Source: Streptococcus suis (GTDB lineage Bacteria > Bacillota > Bacilli > Lactobacillales > Streptococcaceae). From it: 62,341 nucleotides of DNA. This document shows, piece by piece, positions 53,210 to 61,551 of this stretch (position 1 is its first letter; the number at the start of each line of letters is the position of its first letter). Below the pieces are notes generated by a model, which searched no databases, was not told the origin of the DNA, and was given only the letters and a program-made list of their open reading frames with translations. The stretch covers positions 1 through 62,341 of the forward strand of contig NZ_WCJE01000010.1 in the NCBI RefSeq assembly GCF_016743335.1, read 5' to 3'. A program made the translations under genes and the position numbers.

Positions 53210-55314
53210 AAGTTCTCTCCTTTCAAGTATTGTACAAGATTTTTTTGCTCCATACTCAGCGATGTAAATAGGAAGATACCTCCATCAGCAATGGCAAATA
53301 GTAAAAAAAGTACAAGAGGAAATAGTGACTTACCAGCTATTAAAATAACTGGAAGAGGTAGCAAATAAAGTAATGCTAGTCCAATTAGAATTGGTTTATA
53401 GCGGTCAAGGAGTGACCATCCTAAAAATTTCATTGTGAAGATATGAGATTTTCTCCATAGGAACATACTCCTCACGATAAAATAGGAAACAACAATGCTC
53501 AGTAAGCAGATAATCGCAAACAAGGTGATGAAGTTACGACTAGCATCGCGGAAACTATCTACACGTCCTTGTTGAATAGATTTTATTGATGAGAACTTGA
53601 AATAGCTATCATCAGGCAATTTCTGAAGAATTTGTTCGATTTTTTGTTGATTTTGAGGGGTATTTGCAATTTTAATTGGGCTACTTAATCCAGTATTTGA
53701 CAGGTGTGCTTTATCTTCCCACGACATGTCGTTGTCATTGACCAAACTAATGATTGGATTAGTGAAATTGTTGGATAAGGTTTCATTGTAAGGGAAGAAT
53801 GTCCAGTCACTTTCATAATAAATGCATTCAACCTCTACTTCGTTGATTGTTTTTATCACTTGTTCTTCATATTTCAGTGACAGCAAACCAATCAATTTTG
53901 CTAGATTTTCGTCAGACTCTTCATTTTCTTTCATTGATGCTGGAAAGAGTACAGTTAACTGTTTACTTGTATGTGGGATAGGAAATCCTATACTCTCGAG
54001 ATAGGCTTTGTTGGCATATAGAACAGGGATGTCATTAGCCAATGTTGAATGTTCAAATTCTTTGAGATGTGAGAAATTGCCAGGGTTTATGATACTAGAA
54101 CGAATATAGTAGGTTGGAAGATTTTCTGTCAGATTCTTATATAAGGAGTAATAATATTGATGAGCTTTGTCGGAACCAGACAGGCTATCTTGCCAGAGTT
54201 GATTTCCTGATTTTACGGTTTCGAGTGTTAGGAAATCTCCTTGTTTTTCCCACTGTTCTTGATAGTTCAACTCTTGATGTTCCTCATACATGCTATTTCC
54301 GACACCAATCATCAATATAGTGATAAGAAGTGTGAGACAGCATTTGAAGAAATTATTGATATAGAATCCTGTTTTGAAGGAAACAAATCCTTTTATGATA
54401 GATGCGGCATTGATGCGTTGGATAATTGTGATGACTAAAATGTTGATGAGTAGATAGACTTGAAGGAGGATAAAATGTGCTAGCAGCATCATAGCTGAAA
54501 AACCTTGAGGAATGTAGTCAAAAAACAGAAATGGTAAACTATTTAGAATGATACTACCGATCCCCATGATTAGTATGTTTTGTTTTACATAGCGATAGAA
54601 AATCTCTAAGTTACTATATCCAAGTATTTTTTCAACGCCGATATGTTTGATATCTAAAATTGGTTGGTAAACAGAAGTTAATGAAAGGAGTAAAAATGCG
54701 ATACAGCAGATGAGTGCTACTAGTAGCAAGTCTCTATTTATCAATTCTACTGCTGTTTCAAAGGTTGGTGTCAATAGTGTGGAAGAATCAATATTGAAAA
54801 AATGACTCAATTCCTGTACTATTTCAGTATCGTTTATTGATTTTGTTGTTGTGACGGTATACTGACCATTTAGTGTATGGGATGTATCTTGAAAATAGTT
54901 TTTTAAAGTGATGAGCCGTATCGTCTTAGCCTGCAAAAATGTTGGGATATGCCCTAGTTTGTCGGAGGATTGTATATTTGTATAAGTTCCACTTCCGTCT
55001 TCGTTAAAAGTAAGTTGCTGGATTCCAAAATCTTTATAAGGAAAGGTCTCATGAGAAAAAACACCTGCTTTTATTATCTCGGTGTTGCTATCTGTTTTGA
55101 TAATTGAAACGTCGTATTTATCAGCAATTTTTTCAAAAAAATGCAGTAAATCCTGTGAAGGAACGGCACTATCGCGTAAATAAAATTGAAATGAATAGTC
55201 AGTCGTTCCTAATTCGCGTATGCGATTGATTTCCTTAGTATAGTGTAGATTTACAACGATAAAACTGACACAACACAGAAGTAGAATCATACAGAAATGG
55301 TTTAGCCTTTTCAT
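53206..55314 (-). CDS. DUF1430 bacteriocin-associated integral membrane protein
   Basis: 702 aa, FtsX/MacB-like permease architecture: one N-terminal span (HFCMILLLCCVSFIVVNLHY), an extracellular domain (about 30-195), a block of three spans (about 196-305), a second span near 320 with a large outer loop (about 340-600), and three C-terminal spans (about 610-690). This matches the membrane component always paired with lactococcin-972-type precursors. AAGGAGG precedes the ATG. It likely forms a complex with the downstream ATPase at the membrane. Confidence 0.88.
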   Translation of the reverse strand: MKRLNHFCMILLLCCVSFIVVNLHYTKEINRIRELGTTDYSFQFYLRDSAVPSQDLLHFFEKIADKYDVSIIKTDSNTEIIKAGVFSHETFPYKDFGIQQLTFNEDGSGTYTNIQSSDKLGHIPTFLQAKTIRLITLKNYFQDTSHTLNGQYTVTTTKSINDTEIVQELSHFFNIDSSTLLTPTFETAVELINRDLLLVALICCIAFLLLSLTSVYQPILDIKHIGVEKILGYSNLEIFYRYVKQNILIMGIGSIILNSLPFLFFDYIPQGFSAMMLLAHFILLQVYLLINILVITIIQRINAASIIKGFVSFKTGFYINNFFKCCLTLLITILMIGVGNSMYEEHQELNYQEQWEKQGDFLTLETVKSGNQLWQDSLSGSDKAHQYYYSLYKNLTENLPTYYIRSSIINPGNFSHLKEFEHSTLANDIPVLYANKAYLESIGFPIPHTSKQLTVLFPASMKENEESDENLAKLIGLLSLKYEEQVIKTINEVEVECIYYESDWTFFPYNETLSNNFTNPIISLVNDNDMSWEDKAHLSNTGLSSPIKIANTPQNQQKIEQILQKLPDDSYFKFSSIKSIQQGRVDSFRDASRNFITLFAIICLLSIVVSYFIVRSMFLWRKSHIFTMKFLGWSLLDRYKPILIGLALLYLLPLPVILIAGKSLFPLVLFLLFAIADGGIFLFTSLSMEQKNLVQYLKGENL

Positions 55315-55336
55315 CTGAACACCTCCTTATATACGT

Positions 55337-55371
55337 TTTCCGACCAGCACACCAATAGAGCTGGTCGGAAA
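55337..55371 (-). promoter_or_regulatory. Strong hairpin between precursor and transporter genes
   Basis: TTTCCGACCAGC (55337-55348) and GCTGGTCGGAAA (55360-55371) pair perfectly over 12 bp around an 11-base loop. No T run follows on the minus strand, so it is more likely a partial terminator, or an RNA-processing or stability element setting the precursor:transporter ratio, than a full stop. The 160 bases between it and the precursor stop show no ORF. Confidence 0.6.
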
Positions 55372-55535
55372 CTAACTATCTTTTTGGATTTGACTATCAG
55401 TCATTTAGCAATTGATGAGTAACAGTTGTTCCCGATTACCCTACTATCAAACATTTCTGAGCATGGTAATCGTTTGTTTCACAATTCCATCATTTGTGGA
55501 TTCCTGATTTATTTTTAGTGTACACCTAGTGTTTA

Positions 55536-55871
55536 TCAAAAACCATAGAAATATTCCATGCCAGTTGGTGGGATTTTGGTAATTGATGCTTTAGCCCATA
55601 TACCCGCACCTTGGCGTTGACGGTTTTCATGTTGCCCATTTTTTACAGTAGCAGTATGAGAACGTGTTGGATGATGGTAGTTGGAATATCCGTAGGTTCC
55701 TGTCCATCCAACTCCATAATGCCATTCACCACCATCGACGAAGTCTGCAAAGGCGACTGTGGATGCCATTAAACTACAAGCGATTCCCACCGCAAAAACT
55801 AATTTAGCAAACTTTTTTATGATAATTTTCCTTTCTAAGTGTATTTTTATTTTCAAGATTAGCTTTCCCAT
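55536..55871 (-). CDS. Lactococcin-972-family bacteriocin precursor
   Basis: The C-terminal part closely resembles Lcn972 (YGYSNYHHPTRSHTATVKNG, then AGIWAKASI and EYFYGF), a lipid II-binding septum inhibitor. A Sec signal peptide (KKFAKLVFAVGIACSLMAST, cleavage at AFA-DF) would release about 69 residues. The start is unusual: AGAAAGG is followed by AATT-ATC-ATA and then AAAAAGTTTGCT, so the place expected for ATG holds ATC (55823) or ATA (55820). The nearest standard starts (ATG 55871, GTG 55880) add about 17 basic residues ahead of the signal and have poor ribosome sites. The coordinates use ATG 55871. It may be weakly expressed or use a non-AUG start. Confidence 0.85.
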   Translation of the reverse strand: MGKLILKIKIHLERKIIIKKFAKLVFAVGIACSLMASTVAFADFVDGGEWHYGVGWTGTYGYSNYHHPTRSHTATVKNGQHENRQRQGAGIWAKASITKIPPTGMEYFYGF

Positions 55872-55941
55872 CCTCTCCACCCAACATATAGTTTCCAGTC
55901 TTTTTCCTCCTTTCCAGAGTGGTGAGATGGTAGTAGCTTAT

Positions 55942-56052
55942 TTATTTGTTGACAATTGGTATAATTAGATTCCATCCATCTCCTAAAAGTTGAGGGGCTA
56001 GTAGGATGGCTGAGTAAGTTAAAAGCAAGAGATAGTTTTTCCAATTTTTCAT
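55942..56052 (-). CDS. 36-aa short hydrophobic peptide divergent from the Rgg regulator
   Basis: ATG 56052 follows ATAGGAGG by 6 bases and opens a 36-codon frame beginning MKNWKNYLLLLTYSAILLAP and ending GDGWNLIIPIVNK. A basic N-terminus, a hydrophobic core and a short, aliphatic C-terminal tail are the layout of SHP-type pheromone precursors, though it is longer than the usual 20-25 residues. It is transcribed away from the Rgg-type gene 108 bases off and toward the bacteriocin precursor. Alternatively it is a small membrane protein of the cluster. The good ribosome site supports translation. Confidence 0.6.
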   Translation of the reverse strand: MKNWKNYLLLLTYSAILLAPQLLGDGWNLIIPIVNK

Positions 56053-56160
56053 AAGAGTGCCTCCTATTATTTTGTTTGTTTTTCTTTACTATTATGGTAT
56101 CATAGAATAAATTCAAAAGATGAAAACGCAAACAATTCTCACATTTTTTGGAGGTCTTGT

Positions 56161-57027
56161 ATGAAATGGGATTTTGGAACAGTCTTAAAGGAAATTCGTA
56201 AGTCCAAGGGGCTTAGCCAGCAGGAAGTTTGTGGAGATGCCTTGTCACGGACGACCCTATCAAAAATTGAAAACAACAAAGAATATCCGACCATCGCCCA
56301 CTTTTCCCATATCCTTCGTCAGTTGGATATGACCTTCGCAGAGTTTGACTATATCTGCCATGCCTATCAGCCTTCGGAGCGTTCGTCTATCATCCATCGC
56401 TTTGAAAATCTGAGAGGACGATTTTTTTCCGAATTAGGTTGCCAAGATTTTTTGTACCAAGTAGAGCAGTATTTGAAGAAGCAAGAAGATATACGGGTTC
56501 AACGAATTGAGCAACAATTACGCTTAATCTTATCCATTTATCAAACGGGAGATGGGGAGCGGACCAGACAGTTGGGGCAAGCCCTTTGGAAGGAATTGGA
56601 AAAATCGGATACTTGGTATTTAGCTGATTTTCGTAAGTTAGGCCTGGTGCTTCCAATCATTCCTGTATCTCATTTGAAAGGCTTTGTAGATAAAATCTTG
56701 CTTTCCTTGGACAAGTATAAGGACTTCAGAGATGTACAGGTTAGCCAGTTTGCTTTTCTCTATAATCTATCGACCGTTTTACTGAAAAATGAAGAGTATA
56801 AACTTTGTATTTCAGTAATGGAGAGAGTTTATGCTATGGCTCAGGAAAGTATGCGGATTGATTATGTAGGCATGGCCAATGTTCGCATGGGTATCTTTCA
56901 GCAGGATAGAGGGATGGTGGACAAGGGGATCGCTATTCTCCGAGCTGCAGACTTGCTGGAGCTGGTTGAACAGTTGGAGAAAGAAGTCGAGGAGTATTGG
57001 GATATTTTTGATTCGGAAGAGGTTTGA
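56161..57027 (+). CDS. Rgg/GadR/MutR-family transcriptional regulator
   Basis: 288 aa. The N-terminal HTH_XRE domain (LKEIRKSKGLSQQEVCGDAL, then SRTTLSKIENNKEYP, residues 9-43) is followed by an all-helical repeat domain (about 75-280) that in Rgg proteins binds short peptides. GGAGG precedes the ATG. It is transcribed divergently from the peptide/bacteriocin genes across a 108-bp region that must hold both promoters (TGGTATCAT on the plus strand near 56090-56100; CATAAT on the minus). It is the natural controller of the bacteriocin locus. Confidence 0.88.
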   Translation: MKWDFGTVLKEIRKSKGLSQQEVCGDALSRTTLSKIENNKEYPTIAHFSHILRQLDMTFAEFDYICHAYQPSERSSIIHRFENLRGRFFSELGCQDFLYQVEQYLKKQEDIRVQRIEQQLRLILSIYQTGDGERTRQLGQALWKELEKSDTWYLADFRKLGLVLPIIPVSHLKGFVDKILLSLDKYKDFRDVQVSQFAFLYNLSTVLLKNEEYKLCISVMERVYAMAQESMRIDYVGMANVRMGIFQQDRGMVDKGIAILRAADLLELVEQLEKEVEEYWDIFDSEEV

Positions 57028-57052
57028 ACTGCTTGAGCTAGTTTATAGTAGC

Positions 57053-57078
57053 AACACCTGTTTGTCAGGTGTTTTTTT
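57053..57078 (+). terminator. Terminator of the Rgg-type gene
   Basis: ACACCTG and CAGGTGT pair around a 5-base loop, followed by seven Ts. Confidence 0.8.
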
Positions 57079-57129
57079 GTTGAATATCACAGGCTTTTAC
57101 GAATTAGTGTATAATAGAGCTATGGTTAG

Positions 57130-57282
57130 AATACGAGTTGTAGTGTCTATCTTCGCAAGGTTGACCAAGACTTGTGGCTACGTGCGGCTCGCTTTGATGA
57201 CGAGTATGCCTTTCCCTTAACCACACTTTTTGCATTTGTGACGAAAAATGCGAATGAATCTGTAGTAGGGAGTAAGCCCTAA
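57130..57282 (+). pseudogene. Possible gene remnant, unidentified
   Basis: A frame without a start codon reads VYLRKVDQDLWLRAARFDDE, then FPLTTLFAFVTKNANESVVG and ends at TAA 57280-57282. The composition is protein-like and charged, unlike intergenic noise, and it ends just before the RhuM gene. A TATAAT (57111-57116) lies upstream. I do not recognise the family. It fits the tail of a decayed gene. Confidence 0.35.
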
Positions 57283-57300
57283 ATAATTAAAGAGGCAAAT

Positions 57301-58287
57301 ATGAAGGAATTACAATTTTTAATTTACCGAGCAGAAAATGACCAAGAAAAGGCTAGTGTTATTGTCAGTGACGAGACGATTTGGGCCAGTCAGAAGGAAA
57401 TGGCAAGATTATTTGATGTTGGTGTACCAGCTATCAGCAAACATTTGAAAAATATTTTTGAAGAAGGCGAACTAGATGAGCATTCAGTTATTTCCAAAAT
57501 GGAAACAACTGCAAGTGATGGTAAAAATTATCTAACTAGTTATTACAATCTCGATGCCATCATTTCCGTCGGTTACCGTGTCAATTCTCAAAAGGCTACT
57601 AAGTTTAGGCAGTGGGCAACGACTGTACTTCGAGAATACATGATTAAAGGTTTTGCCATGGATGATGAGCGTTTGAAGCAAGGCGAAAACTTGTTGGAAA
57701 AAGACTATTTCCGTGAGCTTTTAGAACGAGTTCGTTCTATCCGTGCTAGTGAACGACGAATCTGGTTACAAATCACAGATATTTTTGCGGAGATTGCGAT
57801 TGATTACGATGCTAATAGCTTGGTGACCAAACAATTCTATGCTCATGTGCAAAATAAATTTCATTATGCAATTACAGGTAAAACAGCTGCAGAAATTATT
57901 TATGAAAAGGCGGACCACACCAAAGTAAACATGGGGTTGGTAACCTGGAAACACTCCCCTGACGGACGTATTTTGCAATCAGATGCTCTTGTGGCTAAAA
58001 ATTATCTGAACGAAAAGGAAATTCGTTCGCTGGAACGTAGTATTTCGGGCTACTTTGACTATCTGGAGCGACAAATTGAGCAAGGAAAGACCCAGACCAT
58101 GCAAGATTTGGCAGATAGCATTGACCGATTTTTAGCCTTTCAAGACTATGAACTCTTGGAGGGACAGAGTCAGATTACCAGTCAGACTGCCAAAGACAAA
58201 GCTAAGTCAGAATATGCAATTTTTAATAAGACCCAAAAGATAAATTCTGACTTTGAAAAATTACTAGAAGATTTATCTTCAAAATAA
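57301..58287 (+). CDS. RhuM-family protein
   Basis: 328 aa matching the virulence RhuM family (first named in a Salmonella pathogenicity island and often found near restriction or defence genes). IWASQKEMARLFDVGVPAIS is a helix-turn-helix-like segment, SYYNLDAIISVGYRVNSQKA and FRQWATTVLREYMIKGF are the conserved core, and a C-terminal ITGKTAAEIIYEKADHTKVN motif follows. The biochemical role is not settled. No toxin, Fic or restriction partner is adjacent. AAAGAGG precedes the ATG. Confidence 0.85.
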   Translation: MKELQFLIYRAENDQEKASVIVSDETIWASQKEMARLFDVGVPAISKHLKNIFEEGELDEHSVISKMETTASDGKNYLTSYYNLDAIISVGYRVNSQKATKFRQWATTVLREYMIKGFAMDDERLKQGENLLEKDYFRELLERVRSIRASERRIWLQITDIFAEIAIDYDANSLVTKQFYAHVQNKFHYAITGKTAAEIIYEKADHTKVNMGLVTWKHSPDGRILQSDALVAKNYLNEKEIRSLERSISGYFDYLERQIEQGKTQTMQDLADSIDRFLAFQDYELLEGQSQITSQTAKDKAKSEYAIFNKTQKINSDFEKLLEDLSSK

Positions 58288-58305
58288 GCACTCGAAAGGA
58301 AAAAT

Positions 58306-58749
58306 ATGAAAATCCGTGGATTCGAACTGGTCAGCCAGTTTACAGATGAAAACTTATTGCCAAAACGTGAGACAGCCCACGCAGCAGGTTACGACCTGAA
58401 AGCTGCGGAGACGGTCAGCTTGGAGCCAGGTGAGATTAAGCTAGTGCCAACGGGTGTCAAGGCCTATATGCAGGCAAATGAGGTCCTCTATCTCTACGAC
58501 CGTTCGTCCAACCCTCGCAAGAAGGGGCTGGTTTTGATTAACTCAGTTGGAGTTATCGACGGCGACTACTATGGCAATCCAGCCAACGAAGGTCATATCT
58601 TTGCCCAGATGCGAAATATCACAGAAGAAACCGTCGTGGTGGAAGCTGGTGAGCGGATCGTACAGGCTGTTTTTGCCCCCTTCCTTTTGGCTGACGGCGA
58701 CCAGGCCGACGGCGTTCGGACAGGTGGATTTGGCTCGACGGGGAAATAG
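58306..58749 (+). CDS. dut: dUTP pyrophosphatase
   Basis: 147 aa enzyme hydrolysing dUTP to dUMP to keep uracil out of DNA. The five dUTPase motifs are visible: AGYDLKAAE (1), RSSNPRKKGL (2), VGVIDGDYYGN (3), AGERIVQAVFAPF (4) and RTGGFGSTG (5). AAAGGAAAA precedes the ATG. Probably co-transcribed with the phosphatase gene 6 bases downstream and radA. Confidence 0.95.
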   Translation: MKIRGFELVSQFTDENLLPKRETAHAAGYDLKAAETVSLEPGEIKLVPTGVKAYMQANEVLYLYDRSSNPRKKGLVLINSVGVIDGDYYGNPANEGHIFAQMRNITEETVVVEAGERIVQAVFAPFLLADGDQADGVRTGGFGSTGK

Positions 58750-58755
58750 ACTACG

Positions 58756-59289
58756 ATGCAGATTCTTTTTGTGCGGCATTCCGAGCCCGACTACAGCATG
58801 TTTGACCAGCATGAACATCCTCGGCTGTATGCAGGTTTTGGACGGGATCTGGCTCCTTTAACTGAAAAGGGGCGGACTTTAGCTCAGGAAATTGCTAGTG
58901 TTCCTATCTTTTCCCAAGCTCAAGTAGTCATTGCTTCAAGCGTCACACGGGCCTTGGAAACTGCGACCTACATTGCTCATACCCAGCAACTACCTCTTCT
59001 GGTCGAACCCTTTTTTCATGAGTGGCGACCAGACCTGACGGGGCAAAATACCAGTCAAGATGAGGCTGTCTTAGCTCATCGATTATTTTTGGAAAATGGC
59101 GGAGCGGTGCCCGAGACTTCTTCTGTTCGCTATGAGACTGCTGCGGAGATGAAAGAGCGATTTTTACAGGCCCTTGAAAAATACCAAGCCTATGCCCGAA
59201 TCGTTATCGTCTGTCACGGTATGCTGATACGCCAGTTTGTTCCCAAAGAAACCATAGCCTACTGCGAAATCCTAGAATACACTCTATAG
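58756..59289 (+). CDS. Histidine phosphatase family protein
   Basis: 177 aa of the phosphoglycerate-mutase-like superfamily. The catalytic RHG motif is altered to VRHSEPD (His 8 retained); the second site IASSVTRALETATYI and the C-terminal IVCHGMLIR provide Arg and the second His. The physiological substrate is unknown. It starts 6 bases after the dut stop, and its TAG stop overlaps the radA ribosome site. Confidence 0.85.
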   Translation: MQILFVRHSEPDYSMFDQHEHPRLYAGFGRDLAPLTEKGRTLAQEIASVPIFSQAQVVIASSVTRALETATYIAHTQQLPLLVEPFFHEWRPDLTGQNTSQDEAVLAHRLFLENGGAVPETSSVRYETAAEMKERFLQALEKYQAYARIVIVCHGMLIRQFVPKETIAYCEILEYTL

Positions 59290-59301
59290 GAGGAAATCAT
59301 C

Positions 59302-60663
59302 ATCGCTAAGAAAAAAACAACCTTTGTCTGTCAATCCTGCGAGTACCACTCGCCCAAGTATCTGGGCCGTTGCCCCAACTGTGGCTCCTGGTCTTCCTTT
59401 GTCGAGGAAGTGGAAGTCGCGGAAGTCAAGAACGAGCGGGTCAGCCTGACAGGTGAGAAGACCCGTCCGATGAAGCTCAATGAAGTGTCGTCCATTCAAG
59501 TGGCTCGCACCAAGACCAATATGGAGGAGTTTAACCGCGTCCTCGGTGGCGGTGTGGTGCCGGGCAGTTTGGTCCTGATTGGAGGCGATCCAGGGATTGG
59601 CAAGTCCACCCTGCTCCTGCAAGTATCGACCCAACTTTCGACTATTGGCACCGTCCTCTACGTGTCGGGGGAAGAGTCTGCCCAGCAGATTAAGCTCCGT
59701 GCCGAGCGTCTGGGCGACATTGACAGCGAGTTCTATCTCTATGCGGAGACCAATATGCAGAGCATTCGGACCGAGATTGAGAAAATCAAGCCAGATTTCC
59801 TGATTATCGACTCTATCCAGACCATTATGAGTCCTGACATCTCTAGCGTGCAAGGCTCTGTCAGTCAGGTCCGTGAAGTGACCAATGAACTCATGCAGAT
59901 TGCCAAGACCAACAATATCGCAACCTTTATCGTCGGCCACATGACCAAGGAAGGAACCTTGGCTGGACCGCGGACCTTGGAGCATATGGTAGACACCGTT
60001 CTTTATTTTGAGGGGGAGCGTCAGCACACCTTCCGTATCTTGCGGGCGGTCAAAAACCGCTTTGGCTCCACCAATGAAATCGGCATTTTTGAAATGCAGT
60101 CGCAGGGCTTGGTCGAAGTTCTCAATCCAAGTGAGGTCTTTCTGGAAGAGCGGCTGGACGGGGCGACTGGCTCGGCTATTGTCGTGACCATGGAGGGTAC
60201 CCGCCCCATTCTTGCGGAAGTGCAGGCCCTGGTGACCCCGACCATGTTTGGCAATGCCAAGCGGACCACGACAGGACTGGATTTCAACCGTGCCAGCTTG
60301 ATTATGGCGGTTTTGGAAAAACGGGCAGGCCTGCTCCTCCAAAACCAAGATGCCTACCTCAAGTCAGCAGGCGGTGTCAAACTGGATGAGCCAGCTATTG
60401 ACCTAGCGGTCGCAGTTGCCCTTGCCTCCAGTTACAAGGACAAGCCAACTAACCCACAAGAGTGCTTTATAGGCGAGATTGGTCTGACAGGTGAAATCCG
60501 CCGCGTCAATCGGATTGAACAACGGATTAACGAAGCCGCCAAATTGGGCTTTACCAAGGTTTATGCCCCCAAAAATTCTCTGACAGGTATCAAGGTCCCC
60601 AAGGAAATCACCGTTATCGGCGTGACCACCATTGGCGAAGTCTTGCAGAAAGTATTCAACTGA
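59302..60663 (+). CDS. radA: DNA repair protein RadA with apparent ATC start
   Basis: 453 aa RecA-related branch-migration helicase in recombination and transformation. N-terminal C4 zinc finger (FVCQSC, then RCPNC; Cys 10, 13, 24, 27), Walker [11 protein letters not shown] near residue 95, the RadA motif KNRFG and a C-terminal Lon-like domain are intact. No ATG, GTG or TTG occurs in frame between the upstream stop (59287-59289) and the zinc finger. The first standard start (GTG 59410) would remove the finger. AGGAGG (59288-59293) is followed by ATC ATC ATC GCT AAG, so translation most likely begins at ATC 59302 or 59299. Confidence 0.93.
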   Translation: MAKKKTTFVCQSCEYHSPKYLGRCPNCGSWSSFVEEVEVAEVKNERVSLTGEKTRPMKLNEVSSIQVARTKTNMEEFNRVLGGGVVPGSLVLIGGDPGIGKSTLLLQVSTQLSTIGTVLYVSGEESAQQIKLRAERLGDIDSEFYLYAETNMQSIRTEIEKIKPDFLIIDSIQTIMSPDISSVQGSVSQVREVTNELMQIAKTNNIATFIVGHMTKEGTLAGPRTLEHMVDTVLYFEGERQHTFRILRAVKNRFGSTNEIGIFEMQSQGLVEVLNPSEVFLEERLDGATGSAIVVTMEGTRPILAEVQALVTPTMFGNAKRTTTGLDFNRASLIMAVLEKRAGLLLQNQDAYLKSAGGVKLDEPAIDLAVAVALASSYKDKPTNPQECFIGEIGLTGEIRRVNRIEQRINEAAKLGFTKVYAPKNSLTGIKVPKEITVIGVTTIGEVLQKVFN

Positions 60664-60674
60664 TGAAATCATCG

Positions 60675-60702
60675 GGAGTGACAGCTAGTCGCTCCTCTTT
60701 TT
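60675..60702 (+). terminator. radA terminator
   Basis: GGAGTGAC and GTCGCTCC pair around AGCTA, followed by TCTTTTT. Confidence 0.75.
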
Positions 60703-60785
60703 GCGACAAATGGTCGGGAATGTGATAAGCTAGGTCTAACCTATTTCTGAAAATTTCAGAAATTCTCATCAGACAAGGAGGTCCT

Positions 60786-61280
60786 ATGTCTTATTTTCAA
60801 AACTTTATGAAGGCCAACAAGGCCTATGTTGACCTGCATGGTGATTACCATTTGCCTCTTCGTCCAAAGACCAAGGTGGCTATCGTGACCTGTATGGACT
60901 CACGGCTTCACGTGGCGCAGGCCTTGGGCTTGGCTCTGGGTGATGCCCATATACTGCGGAATGCGGGCGGGCGCGTGACGGAGGACATGATTCGCTCGCT
61001 AGTCATTTCCCAGCAGCAACTCGGTACACGGGAAATCGTGGTGCTCCACCATACAGACTGCGGTGCCCAGACCTTTACCAATGAAGACTTTACGGTCCAA
61101 CTCAAGCGGGATTTGGGGGTGGATGTGGCTGGTCAGGACTTTCTTCCTTTTACAGACATTGAAGAAAGCGTGCGGGCAGATATTGCCCTTTTGAAACAAT
61201 CTCCGCTCATACCTGACGACGTTGAAATTTCAGGGGCTATTTATGATGTGGATACGGGTCGTATGACGGAAGTTATCTAG
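60786..61280 (+). CDS. Beta-class carbonic anhydrase
   Basis: 164 aa zinc enzyme interconverting CO2 and bicarbonate. Zinc ligands are C36 in VTCMDSRL, H89 and C92 in HHTDCG, with the D38-R40 dyad. At 164 residues it is of the short Rv1284-like type common in streptococci, where it supports growth in air. CAAGGAGG precedes the ATG. Confidence 0.92.
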   Translation: MSYFQNFMKANKAYVDLHGDYHLPLRPKTKVAIVTCMDSRLHVAQALGLALGDAHILRNAGGRVTEDMIRSLVISQQQLGTREIVVLHHTDCGAQTFTNEDFTVQLKRDLGVDVAGQDFLPFTDIEESVRADIALLKQSPLIPDDVEISGAIYDVDTGRMTEVI

Positions 61281-61285
61281 TCATT

Positions 61286-61438
61286 CAGTTTATCTTTTAT
61301 TACGTCGTTAACTTGCTTTGCTGTACTCTACGAACGTTACTTACTGTCGTAAGTATGATTTCCAACCTTCAACAGTCCGCTGGACTATTGAAGCAACCTG
61401 CAGCTCACTTCCTAGTGCTGAAAGACTATGTAATAAAA
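61286..61438. repeat. MITE-like element after the carbonic anhydrase gene
   Basis: TTTTATTAC (61295-61303) and GTAATAAAA (61430-61438) are terminal inverted repeats. Inside are ACTTGCTTTGCTGTACTCTA, TTTCCAACCTTCAACAGTCC paired with GGACTATTGAAG, and GCAACCTGCAGCTCACTTCC, the same plan as 12961-13124. The left-end 18-mer CAGTTTATCTTTTATTAC also follows ulaA at 25140-25157. No gene is encoded here. Confidence 0.65.
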
Positions 61439-61484
61439 ATGGGGGAACAGATGGTGCGGTTTCCCGTATTTTTTATAAAAATAC

Positions 61485-61513
61485 TTGACAGGGTTTTGTT
61501 TTAGTTGTAGAAT
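61485..61513 (+). promoter_or_regulatory. Promoter of the AIM24-family gene
   Basis: TTGACA (61485-61490) and TAGAAT (61508-61513) are 17 bp apart. Confidence 0.75.
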
Positions 61514-61551
61514 TGTGTTATACAAATAACACAAAACAAGGAGACCTTCTC

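Noticed and set aside
57121..57220. Frame ending a 113-codon ORF across the Rgg terminator
   Set aside because: It runs through the Rgg gene end and a terminator; the other frame (57130-57282) is more protein-like.
59284..60348. 354-codon minus-strand frame opposite radA
   Set aside because: A shadow of radA caused by its codon use; no ribosome site or recognisable domain.
61313..61504. 63-codon frame within the 61.3-kb repeat
   Set aside because: It lies inside a non-coding repeat element and the promoter of the next gene.
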